Shown here: piece after piece, positions 6,571 through 12,713 of the stretch
Position numbering within the stretch: the first letter of the stretch is position 1
Layout: each line of letters begins with the position of its first letter
Source of the DNA: Methanosarcinales archaeon
GTDB lineage: Archaea > Halobacteriota > Methanosarcinia > Methanosarcinales > Methanogasteraceae
NCBI GenBank assembly: GCA_030605805.1
Contig: JAUWHQ010000072.1
Coordinates: 1 to 13,668 of the forward strand
Length of the DNA stretch: 13,668 nt
Direction: 5' to 3'
The notes under the pieces: model-generated
Databases searched by the model: none
Told to the model about the DNA's origin: nothing
The model's input: the letters and a program-made list of their open reading frames with translations, nothing else
Program-made: the position numbers and the translations under genes

Positions 6571-6798
6571 TCAAATCATCCCAGTCAGGATTGCATACGA
6601 TAATACTATCACAATCCCTGTAGTTATTCCGTAGAGTATGCCGATATCCCTACCAACCTTCTTTCCGATCCGCTGATGTATCTCGGAATTTACGAACTCA
6701 ACCTTCTCATCGATCGCGTCGAGCCTTCGCAGAACCTCGCTGTAATCAGCCCTGTCAACGACGACGTGTGGAACGATGATCTGTCCTTCTTCTGCCAT
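6571..6798 (-). CDS. mtrG: Tetrahydromethanopterin S-methyltransferase subunit G
   Basis: MtrG (75 residues) is a small single-span subunit of the Mtr membrane complex. It begins MAEEGQIIVPHVVVDRADYSE, continues with a charged helix (VLRRLDAIDEKVEFVNSEI, about 22-40), and ends in one membrane helix (about 52-73, GILYGITTGIVIVLSYAIL). The C-terminal helix and the LDxIDEKVEF region are typical of the family. GAGGTG lies seven bases before the ATG. The 13-base gap after mtrF and nine-base gap before mtrH fit a single operon. Confidence 0.95.
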   Translation of the reverse strand: MAEEGQIIVPHVVVDRADYSEVLRRLDAIDEKVEFVNSEIHQRIGKKVGRDIGILYGITTGIVIVLSYAILTGMI

Positions 6799-6811
6799 AT
6801 TTCATCACCTC

Positions 6812-7114
6812 TTACATCCACAACAACGGTAACAGAACCAGTATGAGGGCGAACAATATGCCTGCTGCGACACCGATCGGTGCGCCTGCGGTGAAGCCCG
6901 AATCCAGTTTCTGGTTACGTGCGATCAACTGTGCACGGCGTCGTATGCTCTCAACAGCGATCTCAAACGGTTCCATGTATGGCTCAATCACCATCGGGGT
7001 ACCGACTCCATACGTGATCTCCTCAGCGGGAGCCGCTTCAGTTGCCTCTTCGGAGACCTCTTCTGCGACTTCTTCGGTTTCGGGGGTTTCTTCAATCTTT
7101 TCCTCTTCTGGCAT
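6812..7114 (-). CDS. mtrF: Tetrahydromethanopterin S-methyltransferase subunit F with acidic N-terminal extension
   Basis: MtrF is a small single-span Mtr subunit. The conserved core starts at about residue 39 (TPMVIEPYMEPF), continues through the family motif RRRAQLIARNQKLDSG (58-73), and ends with one membrane helix (about 79-100). MtrF is usually about 70 residues; this one is 100. The extra length is an N-terminal tail (about 1-35) with some 15 glutamates and only one lysine (for example PEEEKIEETPETEEVAEEV), probably disordered. The start at 7114 is backed by a strong AGGAGGTG site, and the next in-frame Met (41) lies inside the core, so the tail appears to be translated. The ATG sits one base after the mtrA stop codon. 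Confidence 0.93.
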   Translation of the reverse strand: MPEEEKIEETPETEEVAEEVSEEATEAAPAEEITYGVGTPMVIEPYMEPFEIAVESIRRRAQLIARNQKLDSGFTAGAPIGVAAGILFALILVLLPLLWM

Positions 7115-7115
7115 A

Positions 7116-7865
7116 TCATGCACCTCCTAATACGAAGCTGAGAGCTCCTCTCGCCATTATCGTAAGGCTGAGAAGGATCAGCGTTATCGTGAGACCGATC
7201 ATGATTCCCTCGATCTTGGCGGCATAGACACCTGCTGCAAACTTGTTCAGGTTGCCTGTGGCAATCATCGCGGCTTCGATCTCCTTGATCCGTGCGCGGA
7301 CTGTCACAACCTCGGCAGCCATCGGTCTGAATCCTGCGATCTCTTCTTCGCCGCCACCTTCCTCCATCTTGATCAACATCGGCTCAACATCGAGTGCTCC
7401 GGGATCCTTTGCAACGCATGCCTTGATGGCTGCTGATATCTTGCCCTCGTCCTCGGTATCGATTAAGTCGACGACCTCGACGATCTGCTCCTGGAACCGC
7501 TTTATCGCGTCATCATCCAGGTTCTGGATGAAGGGGATTGCTCCTACCGATCCGATGATCCGTCCATCCTGGTCAATTCCGCTCTGGTGGAACGCTATTA
7601 TCGCCTGTCCCGTGATGTGACCCTTGACCTCCATTCCGGTCACGATCAGGAACCTGATGTTTGGGTTCGATACGATGTTTGCGACCAGCTTCTCGATTCC
7701 GATGTTCTCGGTCTTGCACGGTCCTGTGATCGATGCGCCTGCCCCGATCGGGAAGTCACTCATGTGCGATCCACATGTGGCGACTGCGACGCAATTTTCG
7801 GGGTTTCCTGCATCAAACTCACCAGGAAGCGGGGGCCATGGATCACTTGTAGCTACTTTTGCCAT
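7116..7865 (-). CDS. mtrA: Tetrahydromethanopterin S-methyltransferase subunit A (corrinoid carrier)
   Basis: MtrA (249 residues) holds the 5-hydroxybenzimidazolyl cobamide that accepts the methyl group from MtrH and passes it to coenzyme M. The N terminus (PWPPLPGEF, residues 9-17) and CVAVATCGSH (25-34) are typical. His83 in EVKGHITGQA corresponds to the known cobalt-ligating histidine (His84 in the Methanothermobacter protein). A flexible Glu/Gly-rich region (about 166-175) leads to a helical segment and a single C-terminal membrane helix (about 221-245). The gene abuts mtrB: its ATG follows the mtrB TAA directly, with GGAGGG inside the end of mtrB. Its own end carries the ribosome binding site for mtrF. 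Confidence 0.97.
   Translation of the reverse strand: MAKVATSDPWPPLPGEFDAGNPENCVAVATCGSHMSDFPIGAGASITGPCKTENIGIEKLVANIVSNPNIRFLIVTGMEVKGHITGQAIIAFHQSGIDQDGRIIGSVGAIPFIQNLDDDAIKRFQEQIVEVVDLIDTEDEGKISAAIKACVAKDPGALDVEPMLIKMEEGGGEEEIAGFRPMAAEVVTVRARIKEIEAAMIATGNLNKFAAGVYAAKIEGIMIGLTITLILLSLTIMARGALSFVLGGA
7121..7128 (-). promoter_or_regulatory. Ribosome binding site of mtrF embedded in the end of mtrA
   Basis: AGGAGGTG on the minus strand encodes part of the C-terminal Gly-Gly-Ala of MtrA and lies six bases before the mtrF ATG at 7114. It fixes the mtrF start, including its acidic extension. The 17 bases from here through the ATG (7128-7112) are identical to the mtrD/mtrC junction. Confidence 0.85.
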
Positions 7866-8183
7866 TTAGATCCCTCCGTTCATTGCAAGTATTGCCATCA
7901 TTGCCATGAATGCGATTATGAGTCCGATGATCAGACCGTAGAACAGGTTCGCATACACTCCTGCGATCTTCGAGGTCTCTTCTCGTCCCGGATATGTGTT
8001 CAACAGTTCTTTATCAGGTTCGAGCGAGTTCATCAGATCGTCGGCAACACCTTCGATTATGTCCAGTTGTGCCTGAATCGGAACGAGTGAGAACATGATC
8101 AGGTCCTCTCTCTCCTCGGCAACGACTCCTGACATCGGGTCAAGGAGTATATGGTACTCAGGTACTATTCTTGCGACATCCAT
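7866..8183 (-). CDS. mtrB: Tetrahydromethanopterin S-methyltransferase subunit B
   Basis: MtrB (105 residues) is a small membrane-anchored Mtr subunit of the usual length. It starts MDVARIVPEYHILLDPMSGVV, includes the amphipathic stretch VADDLMNSLEPDKELLNTYPGRE (about 46-68), and ends in one membrane helix (about 78-102, NLFYGLIIGLIIAFMAMMAIL). The ATG at 8183 follows the mtrC TAG with no gap, and the TAA is directly followed by the mtrA ATG, so translation along mtrC-B-A is probably coupled. Confidence 0.95.
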   Translation of the reverse strand: MDVARIVPEYHILLDPMSGVVAEEREDLIMFSLVPIQAQLDIIEGVADDLMNSLEPDKELLNTYPGREETSKIAGVYANLFYGLIIGLIIAFMAMMAILAMNGGI

Positions 8184-9008
8184 CTACATCGCCCCCGGCG
8201 GAAGTAGTCCGGTTCCGACATAGCCTGCGCCTGCGTCGCGCTTGACCAGTCTCACGAACCCCATGAAGTTCGCGTACCAGATGGCAAGTCCTATGACGAT
8301 TGAGATTATTCCCGCAATTGGGTTAATAGTCGCTATCGAACAGACTCCTGCTATCGTCATTCCGATCGCGCCTACCGAGTATGCGTGGACCAGCGTCCGA
8401 TCCTGCGTCTCGTCAGGTCCGAGACTGGCATTGAACGGATGCAGGATGCCAAGCGCACCAAGAATGAAAACAGGTGCGATGTATCCGGTTGTAATGACCT
8501 TCTCACTGATCACTGCAAAGTCCATGCTTCCCGCGATCATGACAGCAAGCCCGGTCATCACGAGCACGCCAGCGCCTGCAATCTCCATGAGGCACCGCTC
8601 CATCACCGGAATGTTCAGTTTGATGACCTTGTTTGCGAGTGTTCCGACGATAAATCCGATCACAAGCGCAACCACCAGACCAACGATCGGTCCAACGTAG
8701 GGTACTCCGATGATCGCTCCTAATGCAAGCCCGAACATCGCTGATATGAGACCCATTCCAAGAGCAAGCATTCCGATCGATGGAACACCTGTACCGATAC
8801 CGTAGCTGCATACCCTGCGCACAGCATCAGCGCCCATTTTGGTCGCAAAGACCGCGCCGATTCCTGCAAGGAATATGAGATATGGTATTCCTGCGTCTGC
8901 TGCGATGCCTGCTATATAGATTCCGACGAGTCCTACCACGATGCCCTTGGTATCGACCTGATTCGCGGTTTCCGTAGATACCGCTTCGCCTCCTGCTGCT
9001 ACTGACAT
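8184..9008 (-). CDS. mtrC: Tetrahydromethanopterin S-methyltransferase subunit C
   Basis: MtrC (274 residues) is one of the three large integral membrane subunits (with D and E) of the Na+-pumping part of Mtr. The protein is strongly hydrophobic, with several Gly/Ala/Ile-rich membrane helices. It contains the family stretch ILHPFNASLGPDETQDRTL (about residues 200-218). The start chosen at 9008 (MSVAAGGEAVSTETANQVD) has an AGGAGGTG site six bases upstream. A longer frame from 9038 is rejected because it would extend into mtrD without such a site. It starts one base after the mtrD stop. Confidence 0.96.
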   Translation of the reverse strand: MSVAAGGEAVSTETANQVDTKGIVVGLVGIYIAGIAADAGIPYLIFLAGIGAVFATKMGADAVRRVCSYGIGTGVPSIGMLALGMGLISAMFGLALGAIIGVPYVGPIVGLVVALVIGFIVGTLANKVIKLNIPVMERCLMEIAGAGVLVMTGLAVMIAGSMDFAVISEKVITTGYIAPVFILGALGILHPFNASLGPDETQDRTLVHAYSVGAIGMTIAGVCSIATINPIAGIISIVIGLAIWYANFMGFVRLVKRDAGAGYVGTGLLPPGAM

Positions 9009-9009
9009 A

Positions 9010-9762
9010 TCATGCACCTCCTGCAAGCATTGCTGCACTCGGGATTATTACTGCGATGATTCCGCAGAGAAGCGATGCAACAAAGCACGCAACAATCGCC
9101 TTTGGCACTCGCTTAAACTTCGGATCATGGAATCCCTCGATCGTTCCCTGGATGTTGTATGACGGCAAAACCGCATTCACCACAAAGATCCCTATCGCAA
9201 ATATGCTTGAGATCGCAGGATCAGCATTCACCCACATCAACATGCAGTATATGAGCGATCCTCCGAGACCTCCGAGAAGACCTCCGATTGCGCCGCTCAC
9301 GAAGCATACCGTTGGCAAGCCCTGTCCGACTGTTCCTGCCGCGACATACGGCGCCTGCGGGTCTTTTGTGATTGGGTCGTAGTCTCTCTTCGCTGAAGCC
9401 GGTGGCACGCCCACACCATAGATGTAGACCCAGTTTCCGACAAGCATCGTTACTGAGATCATGATCATCGCACCGACTGCGCCTGTTGCGCATATCAGGG
9501 CAATCTGTGACATACCTACTTCGGCACCTCCTGCTGACATAACCATATACATGTAGCCTGCAGCAAGAAGCCCTGTAAGTCCTGAACCAGCAGCGAGCTG
9601 CACGGTTCCTGTTCCGATACCGGTTGCCTGCGCCATAGCGGCAGGAGCGCCTCCCACCGGCACAAAGTGAACACCGACCGCGATACAGAGACCACCGATG
9701 ATGATTCCTATAATCGATGGCAAGTTCCCTGCAAGCATTCCCATAATAGTAACATCAGTCAT
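9010..9762 (-). CDS. mtrD: Tetrahydromethanopterin S-methyltransferase subunit D
   Basis: MtrD (250 residues) is a multi-span membrane subunit of Mtr. It begins MTDVTIMGMLAGNLPSIIG and shows family stretches HFVPVGGAPAAMAQATGIGTG (about 32-52), NWVYIYGVGVPPASAKRDYDP (about 109-129) and LPSYNIQGTIEGFHDPKFKR (about 197-216). The ATG at 9762 overlaps the mtrE stop as ATGA. GGAGAT lies upstream within mtrE. An apparent longer frame from 9885 is antisense-like junk overlapping mtrE in another frame. The C terminus MLAGGA carries the ribosome binding site of mtrC. Confidence 0.96.
   Translation of the reverse strand: MTDVTIMGMLAGNLPSIIGIIIGGLCIAVGVHFVPVGGAPAAMAQATGIGTGTVQLAAGSGLTGLLAAGYMYMVMSAGGAEVGMSQIALICATGAVGAMIMISVTMLVGNWVYIYGVGVPPASAKRDYDPITKDPQAPYVAAGTVGQGLPTVCFVSGAIGGLLGGLGGSLIYCMLMWVNADPAISSIFAIGIFVVNAVLPSYNIQGTIEGFHDPKFKRVPKAIVACFVASLLCGIIAVIIPSAAMLAGGA
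9015..9022 (-). promoter_or_regulatory. Ribosome binding site of mtrC embedded in the end of mtrD
   Basis: AGGAGGTG lies six bases before the mtrC ATG and encodes part of the MtrD C-terminal Gly-Gly-Ala. It decides the mtrC start at 9008 over the longer frame from 9038. Confidence 0.85.
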
Positions 9763-10673
9763 GCTTCTATATCTCCTGCATATTCCGGATACGGTCCGTA
9801 TTTCTTCCTGGCATAAGTCTCGATCTGCCGGTTGTAGATGACCAGCGCAAGAACAATTACCAATCCCACGAGAACAGCACCCCATCCATTGAGGACTTCT
9901 GCGAATGCTGTTGATCGCCAGTTGTCAAGGAATACTACCATCCCGAAAGCAACGCCTGTTGCAGGTCCTCCGAACTTCGAGCAGAACCATGCGTTGTCCA
10001 TCGATGACCTGACGCCTGCCTCTGCAAACCGGGTGATGTTACCCGAATCGGCAGCGTTCAGCCCAGATCCGAACTTGAAGTCCTGGAACTCTCTCTCCGC
10101 ACCGTAATGTACGTCACCTGTGGATGATCCGATCGCACCGACACAGAGTCCCCAGATCAGTGCAATCACCGGGAACGGGAACGGATGTCCGATCAGGGTC
10201 TGCTCCCATAAGACGTACGACAGACCGACGATGCAGAACGTCGCGATGTATGCGTGTCCCATCAGCGAAAGGATCTGGTTACGCAATACATCAAGATACA
10301 CATACTGGTTAAACCGGGTCTGACTTGCGTTTCTTCCCAGATATGCTGTTGTTGAGAAGACGCCGTTTAAAAGTGCCGCAACGAATGCGCCGATTGCGAT
10401 TGCAAGAAGCGGCGATGCACTCATCACTGACTCGCTCATCAGCATCATGGCAACGCCTGCGCCAACGGCACAGTACATCGCGTTTGATGGTGGTTCACCA
10501 GAAATAGCTTTGTTGAATATTCTGTGCGGATAGCCAACCTGCGCAGCCAGCTGGACCTGCGAATTCGGATTGCTCTGTGATCCGATGTCTGATTCGAGGT
10601 CCTCGCTGCATCCTGCCACAGTGGCTGCCGCACCCATGAGGGCGACAAGCCCCATACCCATTGCGGGTTCCAT
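9759..10673 (-). CDS. mtrE: Tetrahydromethanopterin S-methyltransferase subunit E
   Basis: MtrE (304 residues) is the largest membrane subunit of the Mtr ion pump and the first gene of the operon. Highly conserved family stretches are visible: SEDLESDIGSQSNPNSQVQL (23-42), YPHRIFNKAISGEPPSNAM (48-66), GAIGSSTGDVHYGAEREFQ (179-197) and GSGLNAADSGNITRFAEAGV (202-221). Asp187 in STGDVHY is a strictly conserved acidic residue that has been linked to Na+ transport in this family. Several membrane helices fill the remainder, and the C-terminal tail is charged (NRQIETYARKKYGPYPEY). AGGAGG lies six bases upstream of the ATG at 10673. A BRE/TATA about 100 bases upstream gives the operon a leader of roughly 75 bases. 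Confidence 0.97.
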   Translation of the reverse strand: MEPAMGMGLVALMGAAATVAGCSEDLESDIGSQSNPNSQVQLAAQVGYPHRIFNKAISGEPPSNAMYCAVGAGVAMMLMSESVMSASPLLAIAIGAFVAALLNGVFSTTAYLGRNASQTRFNQYVYLDVLRNQILSLMGHAYIATFCIVGLSYVLWEQTLIGHPFPFPVIALIWGLCVGAIGSSTGDVHYGAEREFQDFKFGSGLNAADSGNITRFAEAGVRSSMDNAWFCSKFGGPATGVAFGMVVFLDNWRSTAFAEVLNGWGAVLVGLVIVLALVIYNRQIETYARKKYGPYPEYAGDIEA

Positions 10674-10683
10674 TCAATTCCTC

Positions 10684-10707
10684 CTATGTTTTTATTGGTT
10701 GTGACAT
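10684..10707 (-). other. Seven-codon mini-ORF in the mtr leader
   Basis: ATG at 10707-10705 opens a short frame (MSQPIKT) whose TAG (10686-10684) overlaps the AGGAGG ribosome binding site of mtrE. The site before it (AGGG, two bases away) is poorly spaced. It may be chance, or a leader peptide that affects mtrE initiation. Confidence 0.25.
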
Positions 10708-10740
10708 ATCCCTATTGATAGGTCGTGACCTTATTGGTCG
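10692..10740 (-). repeat. Three imperfect 19-20 base repeats in the mtr leader
   Basis: On the plus strand, TTATTGGTTGTGACATATCC (from 10692), CTATTGATAGGTCGTGACC (from 10712) and TTATTGGTCGAATGG (from 10731) share a TATTG-GGT-GTGAC pattern at 20- and 19-base spacing. The minus strand also contains the small inverted repeat CCTATCAATAGG (10722-10711). The block lies between the TATA box and the mtrE start, so it could bind a regulator or form structure in the leader RNA. Confidence 0.5.
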
Positions 10741-10770
10741 AATGGTTGCGGATTACTATCAGAAGGGATA

Positions 10771-10785
10771 TTATAAACCTTTCGA
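10771..10785 (-). promoter_or_regulatory. Promoter (BRE and TATA box) of the mtr operon
   Basis: The minus strand reads TCGAAAGGTTTATAA, an archaeal purine-rich BRE followed at once by a TATA box, the best promoter match in the window. A start about 25 bases downstream falls near 10748, leaving a leader of roughly 75 bases before mtrE. It faces away from proC. Confidence 0.75.
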
Positions 10786-10904
10786 GGATGGGACTGTGGT
10801 CAACCGTTATGACGCCGGTGTAGACATTATTTTCATCATAACTATCGGTTTTATCGTGTTAAGTCACTCGAGGACAGGATCACCAAACCCCGACCGCACC
10901 AAAA

Positions 10905-10913
10905 CTTTTTACT
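10905..10913 (+). promoter_or_regulatory. Weak TATA-like element upstream of proC
   Basis: CTTTTTACT preceded by ACCAAAA lies about 50 bases before the proC ATG. Normal spacing would start the RNA near 10935 and give a leader of about 25 bases containing the GAGGT ribosome binding site. The match to the archaeal TATA consensus is only partial. Confidence 0.3.
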
Positions 10914-10960
10914 GTTTACTACGACAGATGCACAACTGGCAGAATGAAAGAGGTATAAAC

Positions 10961-11758
10961 ATGAAGATAGGTTTTATTGGTGCGGGCATGATCGGCGAAG
11001 CGCTGATCAGAGGTGTGCTTGCCGCAAATCTCACCCGGAGCGACCGGATTTTTGCAAGCGATGTGGACAGCGACCATCTACAGATGTTGCATTCCGAACT
11101 CGGGATCAATACCTCCGTAAGTAACATCGATACCGTGGATAATGCGGAAGTCATCGTTCTTGCGGTAAAGCCCCAGATCATTGACACGGTTCTGCAATCG
11201 ATCAACGAGAGGATCACAGGCGAGCATTTGGTCATCTCGGTTGCGGCAGGGACGCTCATCAGAACGATCGAAGAGGATCTACCAGCCGGCGCGCATCTGG
11301 TCAGGGTGATGCCAAATATCGCATGCACGGTCAGACAGGCGATCTCTGCGATCTGTGCGGGCAGCAATGCCACAGAATCGGATGTAAAGACCGCACGCAC
11401 GATCTTCGGATCGGTCGGGAGAGTCGTTGCCGTGCCTGAGTCGATGATGGACGCCGTCACCGGGCTCTCTGGGAGCGGACCTGCGTTTGTGTTCCAGATC
11501 ATTGAGGCACTGGCAGACGGCGGGGTGCACGAGGGACTCCCCCGGGACATCGCGCTCGAACTTGCCGCGCAGACCGTGCTTGGCGCGGCTGCCATGGTTC
11601 TTGTGACCGGGGAGCATCCGGGCGCACTGAAGGACATGGTCACGTCGCCAGCCGGCACCACGATAAGGGGCTTACGTGCGCTTGAAGAGCAGGGGGTTCG
11701 CGCCGGGATGATGGCTGCCGTGATCGCAGCGACACGGCGGTCAAGGGAACTTGGATGA
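10961..11758 (+). CDS. proC: Pyrroline-5-carboxylate reductase
   Basis: ProC catalyses the last step of proline synthesis, reducing 1-pyrroline-5-carboxylate with NAD(P)H. The 265-residue length is typical. The N terminus MKIGFIGAGMIGEALIRG is the Rossmann nucleotide-binding motif, followed by VILAVKPQ-type strand ends (about 63-69), VISVAAGT (about 87-94) and RVMPNIACTVRQA (about 112-124). The C-terminal half holds DAVTGLSGSGPAFVF (about 164-178) and the family signature DMVTSPAGTTIRGLRALE (about 224-241). The start at 10961 has GAGGT six bases upstream. The same frame is open back to 10661 but crosses the mtr promoter and has no family similarity, so the longer version is rejected. The gene is divergent from mtr and convergent with the DUF2119 gene. 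Confidence 0.95.
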   Translation: MKIGFIGAGMIGEALIRGVLAANLTRSDRIFASDVDSDHLQMLHSELGINTSVSNIDTVDNAEVIVLAVKPQIIDTVLQSINERITGEHLVISVAAGTLIRTIEEDLPAGAHLVRVMPNIACTVRQAISAICAGSNATESDVKTARTIFGSVGRVVAVPESMMDAVTGLSGSGPAFVFQIIEALADGGVHEGLPRDIALELAAQTVLGAAAMVLVTGEHPGALKDMVTSPAGTTIRGLRALEEQGVRAGMMAAVIAATRRSRELG

Positions 11759-11782
11759 GCGTCAGGTCATTGTGACCGTTGT

Positions 11783-11836
11783 CCGCGCAAATGGCTACAA
11801 GCGCCCTGTACCATCGTTTGATCGGGCGCTTCGCGG
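11783..11836 (+). other. Potential stem-loop after proC
   Basis: AAGCGCCC (11799-11806) and GGGCGCTT (11824-11831) form a perfect eight-base-pair stem with a 17-base loop. It is extended after an 11-base bulge by CCGCG (11783-11787) with CGCGG (11832-11836). A smaller GGTCA-TTG-TGACC hairpin (11765-11777) lies just before. No T tract follows on the plus strand, so this is not a standard terminator. It may mark the 3' end of the proC RNA or be a small structured RNA. Confidence 0.4.
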
Positions 11837-11844
11837 GTATATCT

Positions 11845-11850
11845 AAAAAA
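11845..11850 (-). terminator. T-tract, possible terminator of the DUF2119 gene
   Basis: The minus strand has six T in a row (GATCTCGTTTTTTAG) about 100 bases after the DUF2119 stop. It is the best T tract in the 189-base spacer and fits archaeal T-tract termination, but it is short. Confidence 0.35.
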
Positions 11851-11947
11851 CGAGATCAGGTACTGCTGGCATTTTCTTGCTATATCCGCGGCTCTTGAAA
11901 ATCTCAAAGCTCACATAACGACGGTTCGATCTCGCATACCTTGCCAG

Positions 11948-12541
11948 TCATATCTTCTCGATGCCATAGAATCGCTTGTAATTCTCTATCGCGCGCAGTC
12001 CCTGATCAGGATACCTGTCCAACAAAAAATCCAGGAATTCGTCCCTTGATACGCAATCCTTTGTGAACTCGAGGAGTTCGCGTGCCAGCCTCTGCGATTT
12101 CCGGTTTCCAGCCGGAATTTCAAATGATAGGCAAAGATCATACATCGAAAAGCATGTCCTCCGCAGAATTGGCGAGATCGACCCTATCAGAACGCCATCA
12201 TCGAGTTCGATGTACGCCGGGACGCCCGCCTTGTGTATGCGACCTGGATCGGTCAATCCGTCGAAATCGTGATACGAATGCAGTTCAAGATAGATCTCCG
12301 GCTTTATCTCCACGATTGCGGCGATCACGTCCCTACCATAGCTTCCGTAGTCGTAGTACCGGTCGTCAAGGGTGCTTATGTAAGCACGGTCTGTGAGCTT
12401 TGGTATGATTATGAGTGTCCCTGTGCCCGGAGCATCCAGCGATTCGAGTATCGAGGAGGTATATCTCCATTCATCGCCGTGCAACCCTCCGATGAACAGC
12501 CGTTTCGGGTCGCCGTTACCGAGTGTGATTCGTCTTACCAT
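11948..12541 (-). CDS. DUF2119 family protein, zinc carboxypeptidase/deacylase-like
   Basis: This 197-residue protein fits the archaeal DUF2119 family (COG4073), whose function is not established. The sequence suggests a compact relative of the M14 carboxypeptidase/aspartoacylase fold. The stretch FIGGLHGDEW carries an HxxE zinc motif (H21, E24), ELHSYHDF supplies a likely third ligand (H88), and LSFEIPAG carries a candidate catalytic glutamate (E141). The N-terminal MVRRITLGNGDPKRL is typical. There is no signal peptide or membrane segment, so it is probably cytosolic. An in-frame TGA two codons before the ATG makes the 12541 start secure against extension. It is convergent with proC and divergent from thiolase, so no operon hints at a substrate. 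Confidence 0.75.
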   Translation of the reverse strand: MVRRITLGNGDPKRLFIGGLHGDEWRYTSSILESLDAPGTGTLIIIPKLTDRAYISTLDDRYYDYGSYGRDVIAAIVEIKPEIYLELHSYHDFDGLTDPGRIHKAGVPAYIELDDGVLIGSISPILRRTCFSMYDLCLSFEIPAGNRKSQRLARELLEFTKDCVSRDEFLDFLLDRYPDQGLRAIENYKRFYGIEKI

Positions 12542-12585
12542 ACGTCATCCTGCCGTCCGCTTTTGCATATCACTCATCATTCACT

Positions 12586-12600
12586 CATAATCGTTCGTGT
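12586..12600 (-). promoter_or_regulatory. Candidate promoter of the DUF2119 gene
   Basis: The minus strand reads ACACGAACGATTATG: a BRE-like CGAACG followed by an ATTATG core, similar in layout to the mtr promoter but weaker. Expected start near 12563 gives a leader of about 22 bases. The 172-base divergent gap (12542-12713) has no gene that I can support. Confidence 0.3.
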
Positions 12601-12680
12601 TTTGATGGATATGATAGGTATCTATGTTGTTTGCGTACGCTTCTCCCTAACGCTAACGCCTACGAAAACAACAAATCTCA

Positions 12681-12687
12681 TTATACA
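12681..12687 (+). promoter_or_regulatory. TATA-like element of the thiolase gene
   Basis: TTATACA lies about 30 bases before the ATG at 12714. Typical spacing puts the RNA start within a few bases of that ATG, consistent with a leaderless or nearly leaderless transcript and with the absence of a ribosome binding site. Confidence 0.45.
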
Positions 12688-12713
12688 GAAGACCAAAGTG
12701 ACTTATGATCATC

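Noticed and set aside
8242..8700. Plus-strand 152-codon open frame
   Set aside because: Antisense to mtrC, rich in Met/Thr/Pro/Ser as expected from reversed hydrophobic codons. Shadow frame.
10661..10960. 100-codon N-terminal extension of proC in the same open frame
   Set aside because: It spans the mtr promoter and leader, has no similarity to ProC, and the 10961 ATG has a good ribosome binding site and starts the Rossmann motif.
10909..11661. Minus-strand 250-codon open frame
   Set aside because: Antisense to the well-supported proC gene; no recognisable motif.
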